From contig CAJIZF010000004.1 in assembly GCA_905181835.1 (NCBI GenBank), forward strand, positions 496,001-560,000: a stretch of 64,000 nucleotides of DNA, in the 5' to 3' direction. Of this stretch, positions 45,614 to 54,930 are shown one piece after another; within the stretch, counting starts at the first letter, position 1, and every line of letters starts with the position of its first letter. Source of the DNA: an uncultured Flavobacteriaceae bacterium (GTDB taxonomy: Bacteria > Bacteroidota > Bacteroidia > Flavobacteriales > Flavobacteriaceae). The notes beneath the pieces were generated by a model. The model worked only from the letters and a program-made list of their open reading frames with translations, made no database searches and was not told where the DNA came from. Position numbers and translations under genes: made by a program.

Positions 45614-47209
45614 ATGCTGCTGGGACACATCAACTGTACTTTTACCATTACGGTGAACGATACTGAAGTTCCAGCCATTACCTGTCCAGCAAATATTGCT
45701 CAGGCTAATGATACAGGAGATTGTACAGCTGTAGTTACCTATACTGCTCCAGTAGGAACAGATAATTGTACAGGAGCTACTACTACACAAACAGCTGGAC
45801 TTGCAAGTGGAGCTGCTTTCCCATTAGGAGTAACCACCAATACATTTGTTGTAACTGATGCTGCTGGACTTACAGCAACCTGTAGTTTTACAGTTACGAT
45901 AACCGATACTGAAGTTCCAGCCATTACCTGTCCAGCAAATATTGCTCAGGCTAATGATGCAGGAGATTGTACAGCTGTAGTTACCTATACTGCTCCAGTA
46001 GGAACAGATAATTGTACAGGAGCTACTACTACACAAACAGCTGGACTTGCAAGTGGAGCTGCTTTCCCATTAGGAGTAACCACCAATACATTTGTTGTAA
46101 CTGATGCTGCTGGACTTACAGCAACCTGTAGTTTTACAGTTACGATAACCGATACTGAAGTTCCAGCCATTACCTGTCCAGCAAATATTGCTCAGGCTAA
46201 TGATGCAGGAGATTGTACAGCTGTAGTTACCTATACTGCTCCAGTAGGAACAGATAATTGTACAGGAGCTACTACTACACAAACAGCTGGACTTGCAAGT
46301 GGAGCTGCTTTCCCATTAGGAGTAACCACCAATACATTTGTTGTAACTGATGCTGCTGGACTTACAGCAACCTGTAGTTTTACAGTTACGATAACCGATA
46401 CTGAAGTTCCAGCCATTACCTGTCCAGCAAATATTGCTCAGGCTAATGATGCAGGAGATTGTACAGCTGTAGTTACCTATACTGCTCCAGTAGGAACAGA
46501 TAATTGTACAGGAGCTACTACTACACAAACAGCTGGACTTGCAAGTGGAGCTACTTTCCCATTAGGAGTAACCACCAATACATTTGTTGTAACTGATGCT
46601 GCTGGACTTACAGCAACCTGTAGTTTTACAGTTACGATAACCGATACTGAAGTTCCAGCCATTACCTGTCCAGCAAATATTGCTCAGGCTAATGATGCAG
46701 GAGATTGTACAGCTGTAGTTACCTATACTGCTCCAGTAGGAACAGATAATTGTACAGGAGCTACTACTACACAAACAGCTGGACTTGCAAGTGGAGCTGC
46801 TTTCCCAGTAGGAGTAACCACCAATACATTTGTTGTAACTGATGCTGCTGGACTTACAGCAACCTGTAGTTTTACAGTTACGATAACCGATACTGAAGTT
46901 CCAGCCATTACCTGTCCAGCAAATATTGCTCAAGCTAATGATGCAGGAGATTGTACAGCTGTAGTTACCTATACTGCTCCAGTAGGAACAGATAATTGTA
47001 CAGGAGCTACTACTACACAAACAGCTGGACTTGCAAGTGGAGCTGCTTTCCCAGTAGGAGTAACCACCAATACATTTGTTGTAACTGATGCTGCTGGACT
47101 TACAGCAACCTGTAGTTTTACAGTTACGATAACCGATACTGAAGTTCCAGCCATTACCTGTCCAGCAAATATTGCTCAAGTAATGATGCAGGAGATTGTA
47201 CAGCTGTAG
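45614..47209 (+). CDS. Giant HYR protein, segment made of near-identical 82-residue repeats
   Basis: Six full HYR units of 82 residues (EVPAITCPANIAQANDAGDC, then APVGTDNCTGATTTQTAGL), nearly identical. The apparent ATG at 45614 results from a one-base shift near 45626 in a GTSTC-like stretch and is not a true start. The stop at 47209 follows loss of one base between 47180 and 47181 (AQAND read as AQVMM). Both breaks are internal to HYR domains. Confidence 0.78.
   Translation: MLLGHINCTFTITVNDTEVPAITCPANIAQANDTGDCTAVVTYTAPVGTDNCTGATTTQTAGLASGAAFPLGVTTNTFVVTDAAGLTATCSFTVTITDTEVPAITCPANIAQANDAGDCTAVVTYTAPVGTDNCTGATTTQTAGLASGAAFPLGVTTNTFVVTDAAGLTATCSFTVTITDTEVPAITCPANIAQANDAGDCTAVVTYTAPVGTDNCTGATTTQTAGLASGAAFPLGVTTNTFVVTDAAGLTATCSFTVTITDTEVPAITCPANIAQANDAGDCTAVVTYTAPVGTDNCTGATTTQTAGLASGATFPLGVTTNTFVVTDAAGLTATCSFTVTITDTEVPAITCPANIAQANDAGDCTAVVTYTAPVGTDNCTGATTTQTAGLASGAAFPVGVTTNTFVVTDAAGLTATCSFTVTITDTEVPAITCPANIAQANDAGDCTAVVTYTAPVGTDNCTGATTTQTAGLASGAAFPVGVTTNTFVVTDAAGLTATCSFTVTITDTEVPAITCPANIAQVMMQEIVQL
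45665..47180 (+). repeat. 246-bp tandem repeat, six full copies
   Basis: Units begin at 45665, 45911, 46157, 46403, 46649 and 46895, with the start of a seventh at 47141. They differ by only a few bases: GATACAGG in the first where the others have GATGCAGG, and CCATTAGG against CCAGTAGG in the last two. Each codes for one HYR domain of 82 residues. Confidence 0.92.
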
Positions 47210-47386
47210 TTACCTATACTGCTCCAGTTGGAACAGATAATTGTACAGGAGCTACTACTACTCAAACGGCTGGACTTCCAAGTGGAAGCTGCATTCCCAG
47301 TAGGAGTAACCACCAATACATTTGATGTAACTGATGCTGCTGGAAACTACAGCAACCTGTAGTTTTGATGTTACGGTAACGATACT

Positions 47387-48617
47387 GAAGATCCAGCAAT
47401 AACATGTCCTGCAGATATTACGACAAGTAATGATACAGGAGATTGTTCAGCTGTAGTTACTTATACTACACCGGTTGGAACAGATAATTGTACAGGAGCT
47501 ACTACTACTCAAACGGCTGGACTTGCAAGTGGAAGTGCATTCCCAGTGGAGTAACACACCAATACATTTGTAGTAACTGATGCTGCTGGAAACACAGCAA
47601 CCTGTAGTTTTACATGTTACGGTGAACGATACTGAAGATCCAGCAATAACATGTCCTGCAGATATTACGACAAGTAATGACACAGGAGATTGTTCAGCTG
47701 TAGTTACTTATACTACACCGGTTGGAACAGATAATTGTACAGGAGCTACTACTACTCAAACGGCTGGACTTCCAAGTGGAAGTGCATTCCCAGTGGGAAC
47801 AACGACCAACACATTTGAAGTAACTGATGCTGCTGGAAACACAACAACCTGTAGTTTTGACTGTAACGGTAATGATACTGAAGATCCAGCAATAACATGT
47901 CCTGCAGATATTACGACAAGTAATGACACAGGAGATTGTTCAGCTGTAGTTACTTATACTACTCCAGTAGGAACAGATAATTGTACAGGAGCTACTACTA
48001 CTCAAACGGCTGGACTTCCAAGTGGAAGTGCATTCCCAGTGGGAACAACGACCAACACATTTGAAGTGACAGATGCTGCTGGAAACACAGCAACCTGTAG
48101 TTTTGATGTAACGGTGAATGATACTGAAGATCCAGCAATAACATGTCCTGCAGATATTACGACAAGTAATGATACAGGAGATTGTTCAGCTGTAGTTACT
48201 TATACTACACCGGTTGGAACAGATAATTGTACAGGAGCTACCACTACTCAAACGGCTGGACTTCCAAGTGGAAGTGCATTCCCAGTGGGAACAACGACCA
48301 ACACATTTGAAGTGACAGATGCTGCTGGAAACACAACAATCTGTAGTTTTGATGTAACGGTGAATGATACTGAAGATCCAGCAATAACATGTCCTGCAGA
48401 TATTACGACAAGTAATGACACAGGAGATTGTTCAGCTGTAGTTACTTATACTACTCCAGTAGGAACAGATAATTGTACAGGAGCTACCACCATTCAAACT
48501 GCTGGACTGCCAAGTGGTTCAACTTTCCCATTAGGAATAACGGCCAATGAGTTTGAAGTAACTGATGCCGCAGGGAACACAACCTCTTGTTCATTTACTG
48601 TAACAGTTAATGATACT
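47387..48617 (+). repeat. Second 246-bp tandem HYR array, five more variable copies
   Basis: Units begin at 47387, 47634, 47880, 48126 and 48372. Each codes for EDPAITCPADITTSNDTGDC and TTPVGTDNCTGATTTQ. The first unit is one base long because of several indels; the others keep 246 bp. The array follows the first directly and shares its domain length. Confidence 0.88.
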
Positions 48618-48830
48618 GAAGATCCTACATGGGTAACACCACCTAGTGATTTAACAGTTGAGTGTGACGGTAATGGAAATGTATCAGAATTTGATAACTG
48701 GCTGAATATTACTTTTACAGGAACAGATAATTGTACAGGTGTAACGGTAACCAATGATAGTTCTGGTTTAAGTGATGATTGTGGAGCTACAGGTACTGAG
48801 ACGGTAACTTTTACGGCTGACAGATTCTAA
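47580..48830 (+). CDS. Giant HYR protein, fourth readable segment
   Basis: 416 codons of HYR domains in yet another frame, with the ATG at 47580 internal to a domain. Between 47209 and 47580 the protein is readable only by switching frame at about 47287, 47348, 47380, 47549, 47556 and 47615. Within this segment a paired insertion (47861) and deletion (47870-47871) alter SFDVTVND to SFDCNGND. The stop at 48828-48830 comes from an extra G at 48819; corrected, it reads TATDSNGNFNNS into the last segment. Confidence 0.75.
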   Translation: MLLETQQPVVLHVTVNDTEDPAITCPADITTSNDTGDCSAVVTYTTPVGTDNCTGATTTQTAGLPSGSAFPVGTTTNTFEVTDAAGNTTTCSFDCNGNDTEDPAITCPADITTSNDTGDCSAVVTYTTPVGTDNCTGATTTQTAGLPSGSAFPVGTTTNTFEVTDAAGNTATCSFDVTVNDTEDPAITCPADITTSNDTGDCSAVVTYTTPVGTDNCTGATTTQTAGLPSGSAFPVGTTTNTFEVTDAAGNTTICSFDVTVNDTEDPAITCPADITTSNDTGDCSAVVTYTTPVGTDNCTGATTIQTAGLPSGSTFPLGITANEFEVTDAAGNTTSCSFTVTVNDTEDPTWVTPPSDLTVECDGNGNVSEFDNWLNITFTGTDNCTGVTVTNDSSGLSDDCGATGTETVTFTADRF

Positions 48831-50629
48831 TGGTAACTTCAATAACTCTTGATGCTACCTTTACAATTGTAGATACCATAAATCCAATAATGGATGTAGC
48901 AGCTTCGGACCTTATAATTCAATGTGACGATGATAATTCAGCAGAAATTGATGCTTGGTTAGCTACCAATGGTGGTGCAAGTGCATCGGATGCATGTTCA
49001 GGTATTACTTGGACCAATGACTTTACAACCGTAAATGAAGATGTATGTGGAGACTTAACAACGGTTACTTTCACCGCAACAGACGAATGTGGTAATGTGA
49101 CCACGACAGAAGCTAATATTAATACTGAGGATACAATTCCTCCAGTTATTGGATGTCCTGGTGATGTCACTGCAGTGACTGAGGATGGCGATTGTGGAGC
49201 GATAGTTGTATTCCAACCTGCAGTAGCTATTGATAATTGCGGAACAGCCTTTGTTTATCAAACAGGTGGTTTAGGAAGTGGTTCGGTATTCCCAGTGGGT
49301 GATACCCTTATCGAATACACTGCACAAGATGAGTGTGGTAATTTAGCTACCTGTACCTTTACCGTAACGGTAATCGATGACGATGCGCCAGTGGCAATTT
49401 GTCAAGACTTAACGGTAATCTTAGACGATACGGGTAACGCCACTATTACAGCCAACCAACTTAATTTTGGTTCGAATGACAATTGTGGAATAGGAAACCT
49501 CGATATCGATATAGATACCTTCGACTGTTCGAATGTAGGTGCTAACGAAGTAACGCTAACGGTAACGGATATCCATGGCAATACAGCTACTTGTGTTTCT
49601 ACCGTAACAGTATTAGACCTTACTGATCCAATTGCAGTTTGTCAAGACATTACCCTTGAATTAGGCGATGATGGTACCGTGACTATTGATCCATTAGCGG
49701 TTGATGGTGGTTCAAGCGATGCCTGTGGTATAGCTTCTTACGAACTTAATATCGACACTCTTGATTGTAGTAATCTAGGAAATACCACGGTGATTCTTAC
49801 GGTAACTGATGTTAATGGCAACGAGAGTTCTTGTTCAGCTATAGTAACCTTAGAAGATAATACTCCGTTAGAACTTGTTTGTAACGATGTTACGGTTGAA
49901 TTGAATCAAGATGGAGTAGCCTTTATTACTCCTTCATTGGTGGCAGAAGTTATCGATGGTTGTGGAACTAGTACGGTAACGGTTGATGTAGAAGAAGTTT
50001 CTTGTGCAGATATTGGAACGCCAGTAACGGTTAATGTATTTGCGAACGATGGTAACGGAAACTCAGCGGTTTGTTCGGTAATTGTAACAGTAGTTGACTT
50101 GTTAGGACCACAAATAGTATGTCCTGATGATCAGGTGGTTAATTTGGATGCTGACGGTACGTATACACTTGAAAATTATATTGCTAATGGCAGTGCAACA
50201 GCTACAGATAATTGTACGGATCCTGTGACTATATTTAGTCAAGATCCTGCGCCAGGAACTACACTAGGACTTGGTATACAAGTGGTGAACTTTACAGCAG
50301 AAGATGAATACGGAAATGTTTCTACGTGTAGCTTTGAATTAGATGTTCAAGATATATTAGGAAATAATAATACGGAAGATTTTGCTTCTTTAGTATTGTA
50401 TCCAAACCCTGCCGATAGTAAAGTAAACTTAAGCAATCCAAGACAGATTGACTTGAACAACGTAACGATCTACGATCTTACGGGTCGAATCGTTAATAAG
50501 ATAGACTTAAGTACTATGGGATCGGAAATCACGATTGATATTTCTACGCTTGCTAATGCTACTTATATGCTAGTAATCAAGGGAAGTCAAGGAACTTCTA
50601 CCAAACAATTAATAGTAAATAACTACTAA
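48830..50629 (+). CDS. Giant HYR protein, C-terminal segment with T9SS sorting domain
   Basis: 599 codons. Six domains of both types (PPVIGCPGDVTAV, APVAICQDLTVILDDTG, LELVCNDVTVELNQDG, GPQIVCPDDQVVNLDADG) lead to a typical type A sorting domain of about 75 residues: FASLVLYPNPADSKVNL, VTIYDLTGRIVNKIDL, LANATYMLVIKGSQ and a KQLIV end. This domain directs export by the type IX machinery across the outer membrane. The ATG at 48830 is internal; the true frame joins the upstream segment after removal of extra bases at 48819 and 48849-48850. A strong terminator follows. Confidence 0.85.
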   Translation: MVTSITLDATFTIVDTINPIMDVAASDLIIQCDDDNSAEIDAWLATNGGASASDACSGITWTNDFTTVNEDVCGDLTTVTFTATDECGNVTTTEANINTEDTIPPVIGCPGDVTAVTEDGDCGAIVVFQPAVAIDNCGTAFVYQTGGLGSGSVFPVGDTLIEYTAQDECGNLATCTFTVTVIDDDAPVAICQDLTVILDDTGNATITANQLNFGSNDNCGIGNLDIDIDTFDCSNVGANEVTLTVTDIHGNTATCVSTVTVLDLTDPIAVCQDITLELGDDGTVTIDPLAVDGGSSDACGIASYELNIDTLDCSNLGNTTVILTVTDVNGNESSCSAIVTLEDNTPLELVCNDVTVELNQDGVAFITPSLVAEVIDGCGTSTVTVDVEEVSCADIGTPVTVNVFANDGNGNSAVCSVIVTVVDLLGPQIVCPDDQVVNLDADGTYTLENYIANGSATATDNCTDPVTIFSQDPAPGTTLGLGIQVVNFTAEDEYGNVSTCSFELDVQDILGNNNTEDFASLVLYPNPADSKVNLSNPRQIDLNNVTIYDLTGRIVNKIDLSTMGSEITIDISTLANATYMLVIKGSQGTSTKQLIVNNY

Positions 50630-50654
50630 TTAGATAAATTTCTAAATAAATAAT

Positions 50655-50686
50655 AAAGTCCCCTCATTTGAGGGGACTTTTATTTG
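50655..50686 (+). terminator. Rho-independent terminator of the giant HYR gene
   Basis: Inverted repeat AAAGTCCCCTCA (50655-50666) with TGAGGGGACTTT (50669-50680), the innermost pairs forming the loop, followed by TTATTT. It lies 25 bp after the stop codon. Confidence 0.9.
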
Positions 50687-50762
50687 CTTTATGTTTAGTA
50701 CATTAGCACTATAAATTACAAATACAACTGTTAAAAAACCTGTCTTTAATAAATTAAAGAAT

Positions 50763-52389
50763 ATGAAACGATTAACAAATAGTTTATTGATAATAGTTAT
50801 CTGCTTTTTTTCAATAACAATAAACTGCACAATGGACACCAAATTCAGAGATTAATACCTTAGTAACAAGTTCTGAGGGGGGCGATATGAAAGCCTTAGG
50901 AACTTCCTCTGGCAAAACATATGTTGTATATTGGAAAGCCGTATCAGCTCCAACGAATTATGAATTAAGATTACAAATTTTAGATGTTGAGGGTTTTCAA
51001 CTTCTAGGAGAAGAGGGGATGTTAGTGAGTGATGAAATACCGATGAGTACTTTTACTGTAATTTGGAACATCACGACCGATGAAGAAGATAATCTTTATA
51101 TAGGCCTTACGGGAACTGGAGGTGGAGAACCAGCTTATGTATTTAAATTGGATGATGAAGGAAATAATTTATGGGGTTCCGGCGGGGTACAAGTAGGTGC
51201 TGGTTATTCTGTTACGATATTGCCCTTGTCCAATGGCGAAGTAATCGTGTCTTGGTTTCCTGGTGGTGAAGGCGTGCTACAAAAATACGATTCAACAGGA
51301 GTAGCGCAATGGGATGCTACAGCAACTATTTCAGAGGACGGAAACGATACCGTGCCTGCTAATATGTTTGAACTTTCTGATGGAGATTTTGTTTTGATTT
51401 TTCATAGTATCACTTTTGGAATTAATTCTAATTTATTTGCACAAAGATTTTCTTCTATCGATGGAACATCCCAGTGGGTAGAGGCAACTCAAATAGCCAA
51501 TTACGGGACTGTTTTTAACACTTCTTACGATGGTTTACAAGTTGGTGATGTGGTATTTATGGGATACAAGGCCTCTCCAGGTTCAAGGTTTGATTCTTTT
51601 TTACAGCGTATTGATCCTGACGGTACACTCCCTTGGGGGATTAATGGTTCCGATTTTGATACCAATCAAACCGACTATGAGATGGATACAAAAATAACTT
51701 ATCAAGAGGGGTCGCAGTATATTTGGGCTGTTTGTACTTATACCAATTCGAGTCAAAGCGAAAAAGGAGAACGTATTCAGAAGTTTAATAAGGATACTGG
51801 TGCACGAATGTTTTCTGATCAGGCAAAAGAGATTTATCCTATTGGAAGTGAAAAAGTACATGTAGGATCGATTCATTTGGACGATAATCAACCTTTAATA
51901 TTAATTAAAGAAGGTTTTGATAATGGAGCTTCCCCAACAACGTTACACGCTTTAAAATTGGATGAGGAGGGCGACTTTGCTTGGGATGAAGAAACCAAAC
52001 CTTTAGCTACCTATCCAGCAAATAAAAGTAGAATACAATATACAAGATTTGCTGCAGAACAATCTGTTGCCGTTTTTATTGAAAATAAAGGTAGTGGATC
52101 TAAGATTTATGCTCAAAATTTCACAGAAACTGTTCTGGGAAATTCTGGTGTTGAACCTAAAAGTACTTTTTCATTTGTGAACCCAGTTTCAGAAAATTGG
52201 GGTCTAAAAAGTAATGTCATGATGCAATCAATTTCAATTTATAACATGTTAGGGCAACTAATTCTATTTGATGATAAAATATCCTCAAAAGAAGTTTTAA
52301 TCAACACCAAATCATGGGAGCCAGGGAGTTATATTCTAAATGTTAAAACAGAACAAGAGAGTATAAGTAAGAGTTTATTGAAAAAATAA
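50763..52389 (+). CDS. Secreted T9SS-sorted protein of unknown function, frame broken after the signal peptide
   Basis: About 541 residues when restored. The ATG at 50763 opens a signal peptide (NSLLIIVICFFSITI). An extra C at 50825 shifts the frame; without it the reading continues NAQWTPNSEINTLVTSSEG into the long frame, whose first ATG is at 50887. The body has recurring strand patterns (YELRLQILDVEGFQLLGEEG, AYVFKLDDEGNNLWG), like beta-propeller proteins. The C-terminal ~75 residues are a T9SS type A sorting domain (ISIYNMLGQLILFDD, WEPGSYILNVKTE). It follows the giant HYR gene but has its own upstream terminator, so it is probably transcribed separately. Confidence 0.8.
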
Positions 52390-52413
52390 TAATTTGTAAA
52401 AAGATTATTTTTT
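52381..52413. terminator. Possible AT-only bidirectional hairpin
   Basis: AAAAAATAAT (52381-52390) can pair with ATTATTTTTT (52404-52413) around a 13-base loop, exactly where two convergent genes end. The stem has no G or C, so this is weak. Confidence 0.35.
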
Positions 52414-52938
52414 AGATGCAATAATTGGTGGATATTGAGCAAGAATTTTTGTGACAATTTCTTTAATTCGAGCTTCTTTTTTTTCAACAGTAGTCATTAT
52501 TAAATCACCTTTTCCAATACCTTGCCAAACCAATTCATTTTTCTCTTTGTCAATTAAATCAATAAACAAAGTTCCTTCCGGAGTTGATGTTACAGAAGTG
52601 CCTCCCCCATACCAAGGGCCAAATCCATAACCCCAATATCCAACATTATTATTGTATACATCAATTCGTTCTCTTTCTTTTGTAAAAATACTGATCAGTA
52701 AATCGGGGTCCGCATCGATTTTCATACCTTTAGCTTTAAGGTTGACTTCAATTTCTCGCATAATTCTTTTTTTATCTAAATCAGATATTTTTGCTTTATC
52801 AATTCCAGGTTTGTAAAAAGCAAATGTTTGATATTCCTCAAAATTGGTTACAGAATCATAGTCAGCTACAACACGGATGGTGGAACAAGAAAAAAATAGA
52901 AATAGAAATACTAATGGAATAAATTTTAAATTTTTCAT
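52405..52938 (-). CDS. DUF4136 family lipoprotein
   Basis: 177 residues with a lipoprotein signal (FIPLVFLFLFFSCSTIRVV; Cys18 is the lipidation site). The DUF4136 pattern is clear: ADYDSVTNFEEYQTFAFY, then a Gly/Tyr-rich loop (NVGYWGYGFGPWYGGG), then GTLFIDLIDKEKNELVWQG and a C-terminal helix with ILAQYPP. It probably sits in the periplasm or outer membrane; the function is unknown. It starts 6 bp after hutU on the same strand. Confidence 0.88.
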   Translation of the reverse strand: MKNLKFIPLVFLFLFFSCSTIRVVADYDSVTNFEEYQTFAFYKPGIDKAKISDLDKKRIMREIEVNLKAKGMKIDADPDLLISIFTKERERIDVYNNNVGYWGYGFGPWYGGGTSVTSTPEGTLFIDLIDKEKNELVWQGIGKGDLIMTTVEKKEARIKEIVTKILAQYPPIIASKK

Positions 52939-52944
52939 CGTTTT

Positions 52945-54930
52945 TTATTTAAATAAAGATTTATCAACAAAATTAGGAAGTGTCACTTTTAAATTTGGGT
53001 TATTTTCCATAGCTCTTTTGATAGCAAAAATAGCTTCCTCATTTCTAGCCCAACTTCTTCTAGAAACTCCGTTGTTTACATCCCAGTAAAGCATTGATTC
53101 TAAGCGCCTTTGAGCATCAATACTTCCGTCAATAACCATACCAAATCCTCCATTTATAACCTCGCCCCATCCAACTCCACCACCATTATGGATGCTCACC
53201 CAGGTAGCTCCCCTAAAACTATCACCTATTACGTTTTGAATTGCCATATCTGCTGTAAATTGGCTTCCGTCATAAATGTTTGATGTTTCGCGATATGGAG
53301 AATCAGTACCAGAAACATCATGATGATCTCTGCCTAATACCACAAGTCCTATTTTTCCTGCTTTAATTGCTTTATTAAAAGCAGTAGCTATTTTCATTCT
53401 TCCCTCTGCATCTGCATATAATATTCTGGCTTGAGACCCTACTACTAATTTGTTTTCTTGAGCTCCTTTTATCCATTGGATATTATCTTGCATTTGCTGC
53501 TGAATTTCAGGAGGAGAAGTCTGAAGCATTTCTTCTAAAACCTCACAAGCTAATTGATCGGTTATTTCTAAATCTTCTGGCTTTCCAGAGGCGCATACCC
53601 ATCGAAATGGTCCAAATCCATAATCGAAACACATCGGTCCCATAATATCTTGTACATAACTAGGGTATTTAAAATCTCTCATTGGATTTTGGTGATCTAA
53701 TACATCTGCTCCAGCTCTTGATGCTTCAAGTAAAAAGGCATTTCCATAGTCAAAAAAATAAGTTCCTTTTGCAGTATGTTTGTTAATTGCCGCTGCATGA
53801 GATCTTAAACTTTTTTGTACTTCCTCTTTAAATTGTTTAGGATGATTTGCCATCATTTCATTAGCTTCTTCATACGATAGCCCAACAGGATAATAACCAC
53901 CAGCCCATGGATTGTGTAATGAGGATTGATCACTTCCTAAATCGATAGCTAAATTTTCTTTATCGAATGTCTCCCATACATCCACCACATTACCATCATA
54001 TGCGATAGATACAACTTCCTTATTTAGTTTAGCCTCTTTTACTCGTTTTGTCAACGCATAAATATCTTGATAGACTTCGTCAACCCAACCTTGTGAATGT
54101 CTGGTTTGAATTACCTTTTTATTCACTTCTGCACAAACAGTTATACATCCTGCAATATTTCCAGCTTTTGGCTGTGCACCACTCATTCCCCCTAAACCAG
54201 AAGTGACAAATAAACCTCCGAATGGACTTTTATTTATTTTTCTGAAAGCGTTTAGAACGGTAATTGTAGTTCCGTGAACAATTCCTTGAGGGCCAATATA
54301 CATGTAGCTACCTGCAGTCATTTGTCCGTACTGAGTGACTCCCAAAGCATTAAACTTTTCCCAGTCGTCTTGTTTTGAATAATTAGGAATCATCATACCA
54401 TTAGTTACTACTACTCTTGGAGCATTTTTATGAGATGGAAATAAACCTTGAGGATGACCAGAACACATGACTAAGGTTTGTTCCTCGGTCATTTCAGATA
54501 AATACTTCATTGTTAACAAATATTGAGCCCAGTTCTGAAACACACCACCATTACCACCATAGGTTATAAGTTCGTGAGGATGCTGTGCTACTGCATAATC
54601 TAAGTTGTTTTGAATCATCAGCATAATTGCTTTTGTTTGTTCGGACTTTCCAGGATATGCATCAATAGGTCGAGCATACATTTTATAATCTGGACGAAAA
54701 CGATACATATAAATACGACCATAGATTTCTAATTCTTCTTTAAATTCAGAAAATAAAATTTTGTGGTGTACTGGTTCAAAATAGCGAAGCGCATTTTTTA
54801 AAGCTAATTTTTTTTCATCAACTGAAAGTATATCTTTCCTTTTTGGGGCATGATTTACAGAAGGATCAAATATTTTTGGTGAAGGAAGTGAAACTGGAAT
54901 TCCTTGTTGTATTTCTTCTTTAAAAGTCAT
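52945..54930 (-). CDS. hutU: urocanate hydratase
   Basis: 661 residues. Hydrates urocanate to imidazolonepropionate in histidine breakdown, with a tightly bound NAD. Recognised by ITYGGNGGVFQNWAQY, MCSGHPQGLFPSH, GGLFVTSGLGGMSGAQPKA and the active-site stretch DVLDHQNPMRDFKYPSYVQD. It is longer than the ~557-residue E. coli type, with a different N-terminus, as expected for flavobacteria. No other hut genes are in the window. Its ATG overlaps the stop of an upstream small gene (ATGA). Confidence 0.94.
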   Translation of the reverse strand: MTFKEEIQQGIPVSLPSPKIFDPSVNHAPKRKDILSVDEKKLALKNALRYFEPVHHKILFSEFKEELEIYGRIYMYRFRPDYKMYARPIDAYPGKSEQTKAIMLMIQNNLDYAVAQHPHELITYGGNGGVFQNWAQYLLTMKYLSEMTEEQTLVMCSGHPQGLFPSHKNAPRVVVTNGMMIPNYSKQDDWEKFNALGVTQYGQMTAGSYMYIGPQGIVHGTTITVLNAFRKINKSPFGGLFVTSGLGGMSGAQPKAGNIAGCITVCAEVNKKVIQTRHSQGWVDEVYQDIYALTKRVKEAKLNKEVVSIAYDGNVVDVWETFDKENLAIDLGSDQSSLHNPWAGGYYPVGLSYEEANEMMANHPKQFKEEVQKSLRSHAAAINKHTAKGTYFFDYGNAFLLEASRAGADVLDHQNPMRDFKYPSYVQDIMGPMCFDYGFGPFRWVCASGKPEDLEITDQLACEVLEEMLQTSPPEIQQQMQDNIQWIKGAQENKLVVGSQARILYADAEGRMKIATAFNKAIKAGKIGLVVLGRDHHDVSGTDSPYRETSNIYDGSQFTADMAIQNVIGDSFRGATWVSIHNGGGVGWGEVINGGFGMVIDGSIDAQRRLESMLYWDVNNGVSRRSWARNEEAIFAIKRAMENNPNLKVTLPNFVDKSLFK

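Larger units (their letters stand above)
35960..50629 (+). other. Whole giant locus: HYR-repeat, T9SS-secreted adhesin-like protein, reading frame interrupted
   Basis: The segments listed next read as one gene of 14,670 bp (about 4,890 residues). It starts with a signal peptide, continues as some 50 HYR-type Ig-like domains of about 82 residues, and ends with a T9SS type A sorting domain. No start/stop context or spacer separates the segments: every break falls inside a HYR domain and is repaired by adding or removing one base, or in one case by restoring about 23 bp. Net frame at both ends is the same. HYR proteins in Bacteroidota are usually cell-surface or released adhesins; the role here is inferred. 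Confidence 0.8.

Noticed and set aside
46562-47179. A 205-codon minus-strand open frame (and many 60-130-codon ones) antisense to the HYR repeats
   Set aside because: They repeat with the same 246- or 1110-bp period as the plus-strand HYR domains and consist of biased Ser/Tyr/Cys or Val/Ala sequence. They are shadows of the repeat codons, not genes.
45665-48617. Regular repeats considered as a CRISPR array
   Set aside because: The period is 246 bp, there are no short repeats with unique spacers, the whole unit codes for a protein domain, and no cas genes are near.
35960-50629. RTX-type toxin or phage tail-fibre protein
   Set aside because: No GGxGxD nonapeptides and no phage genes nearby. 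The domains have the HYR Cys/DNC pattern and a T9SS sorting domain.
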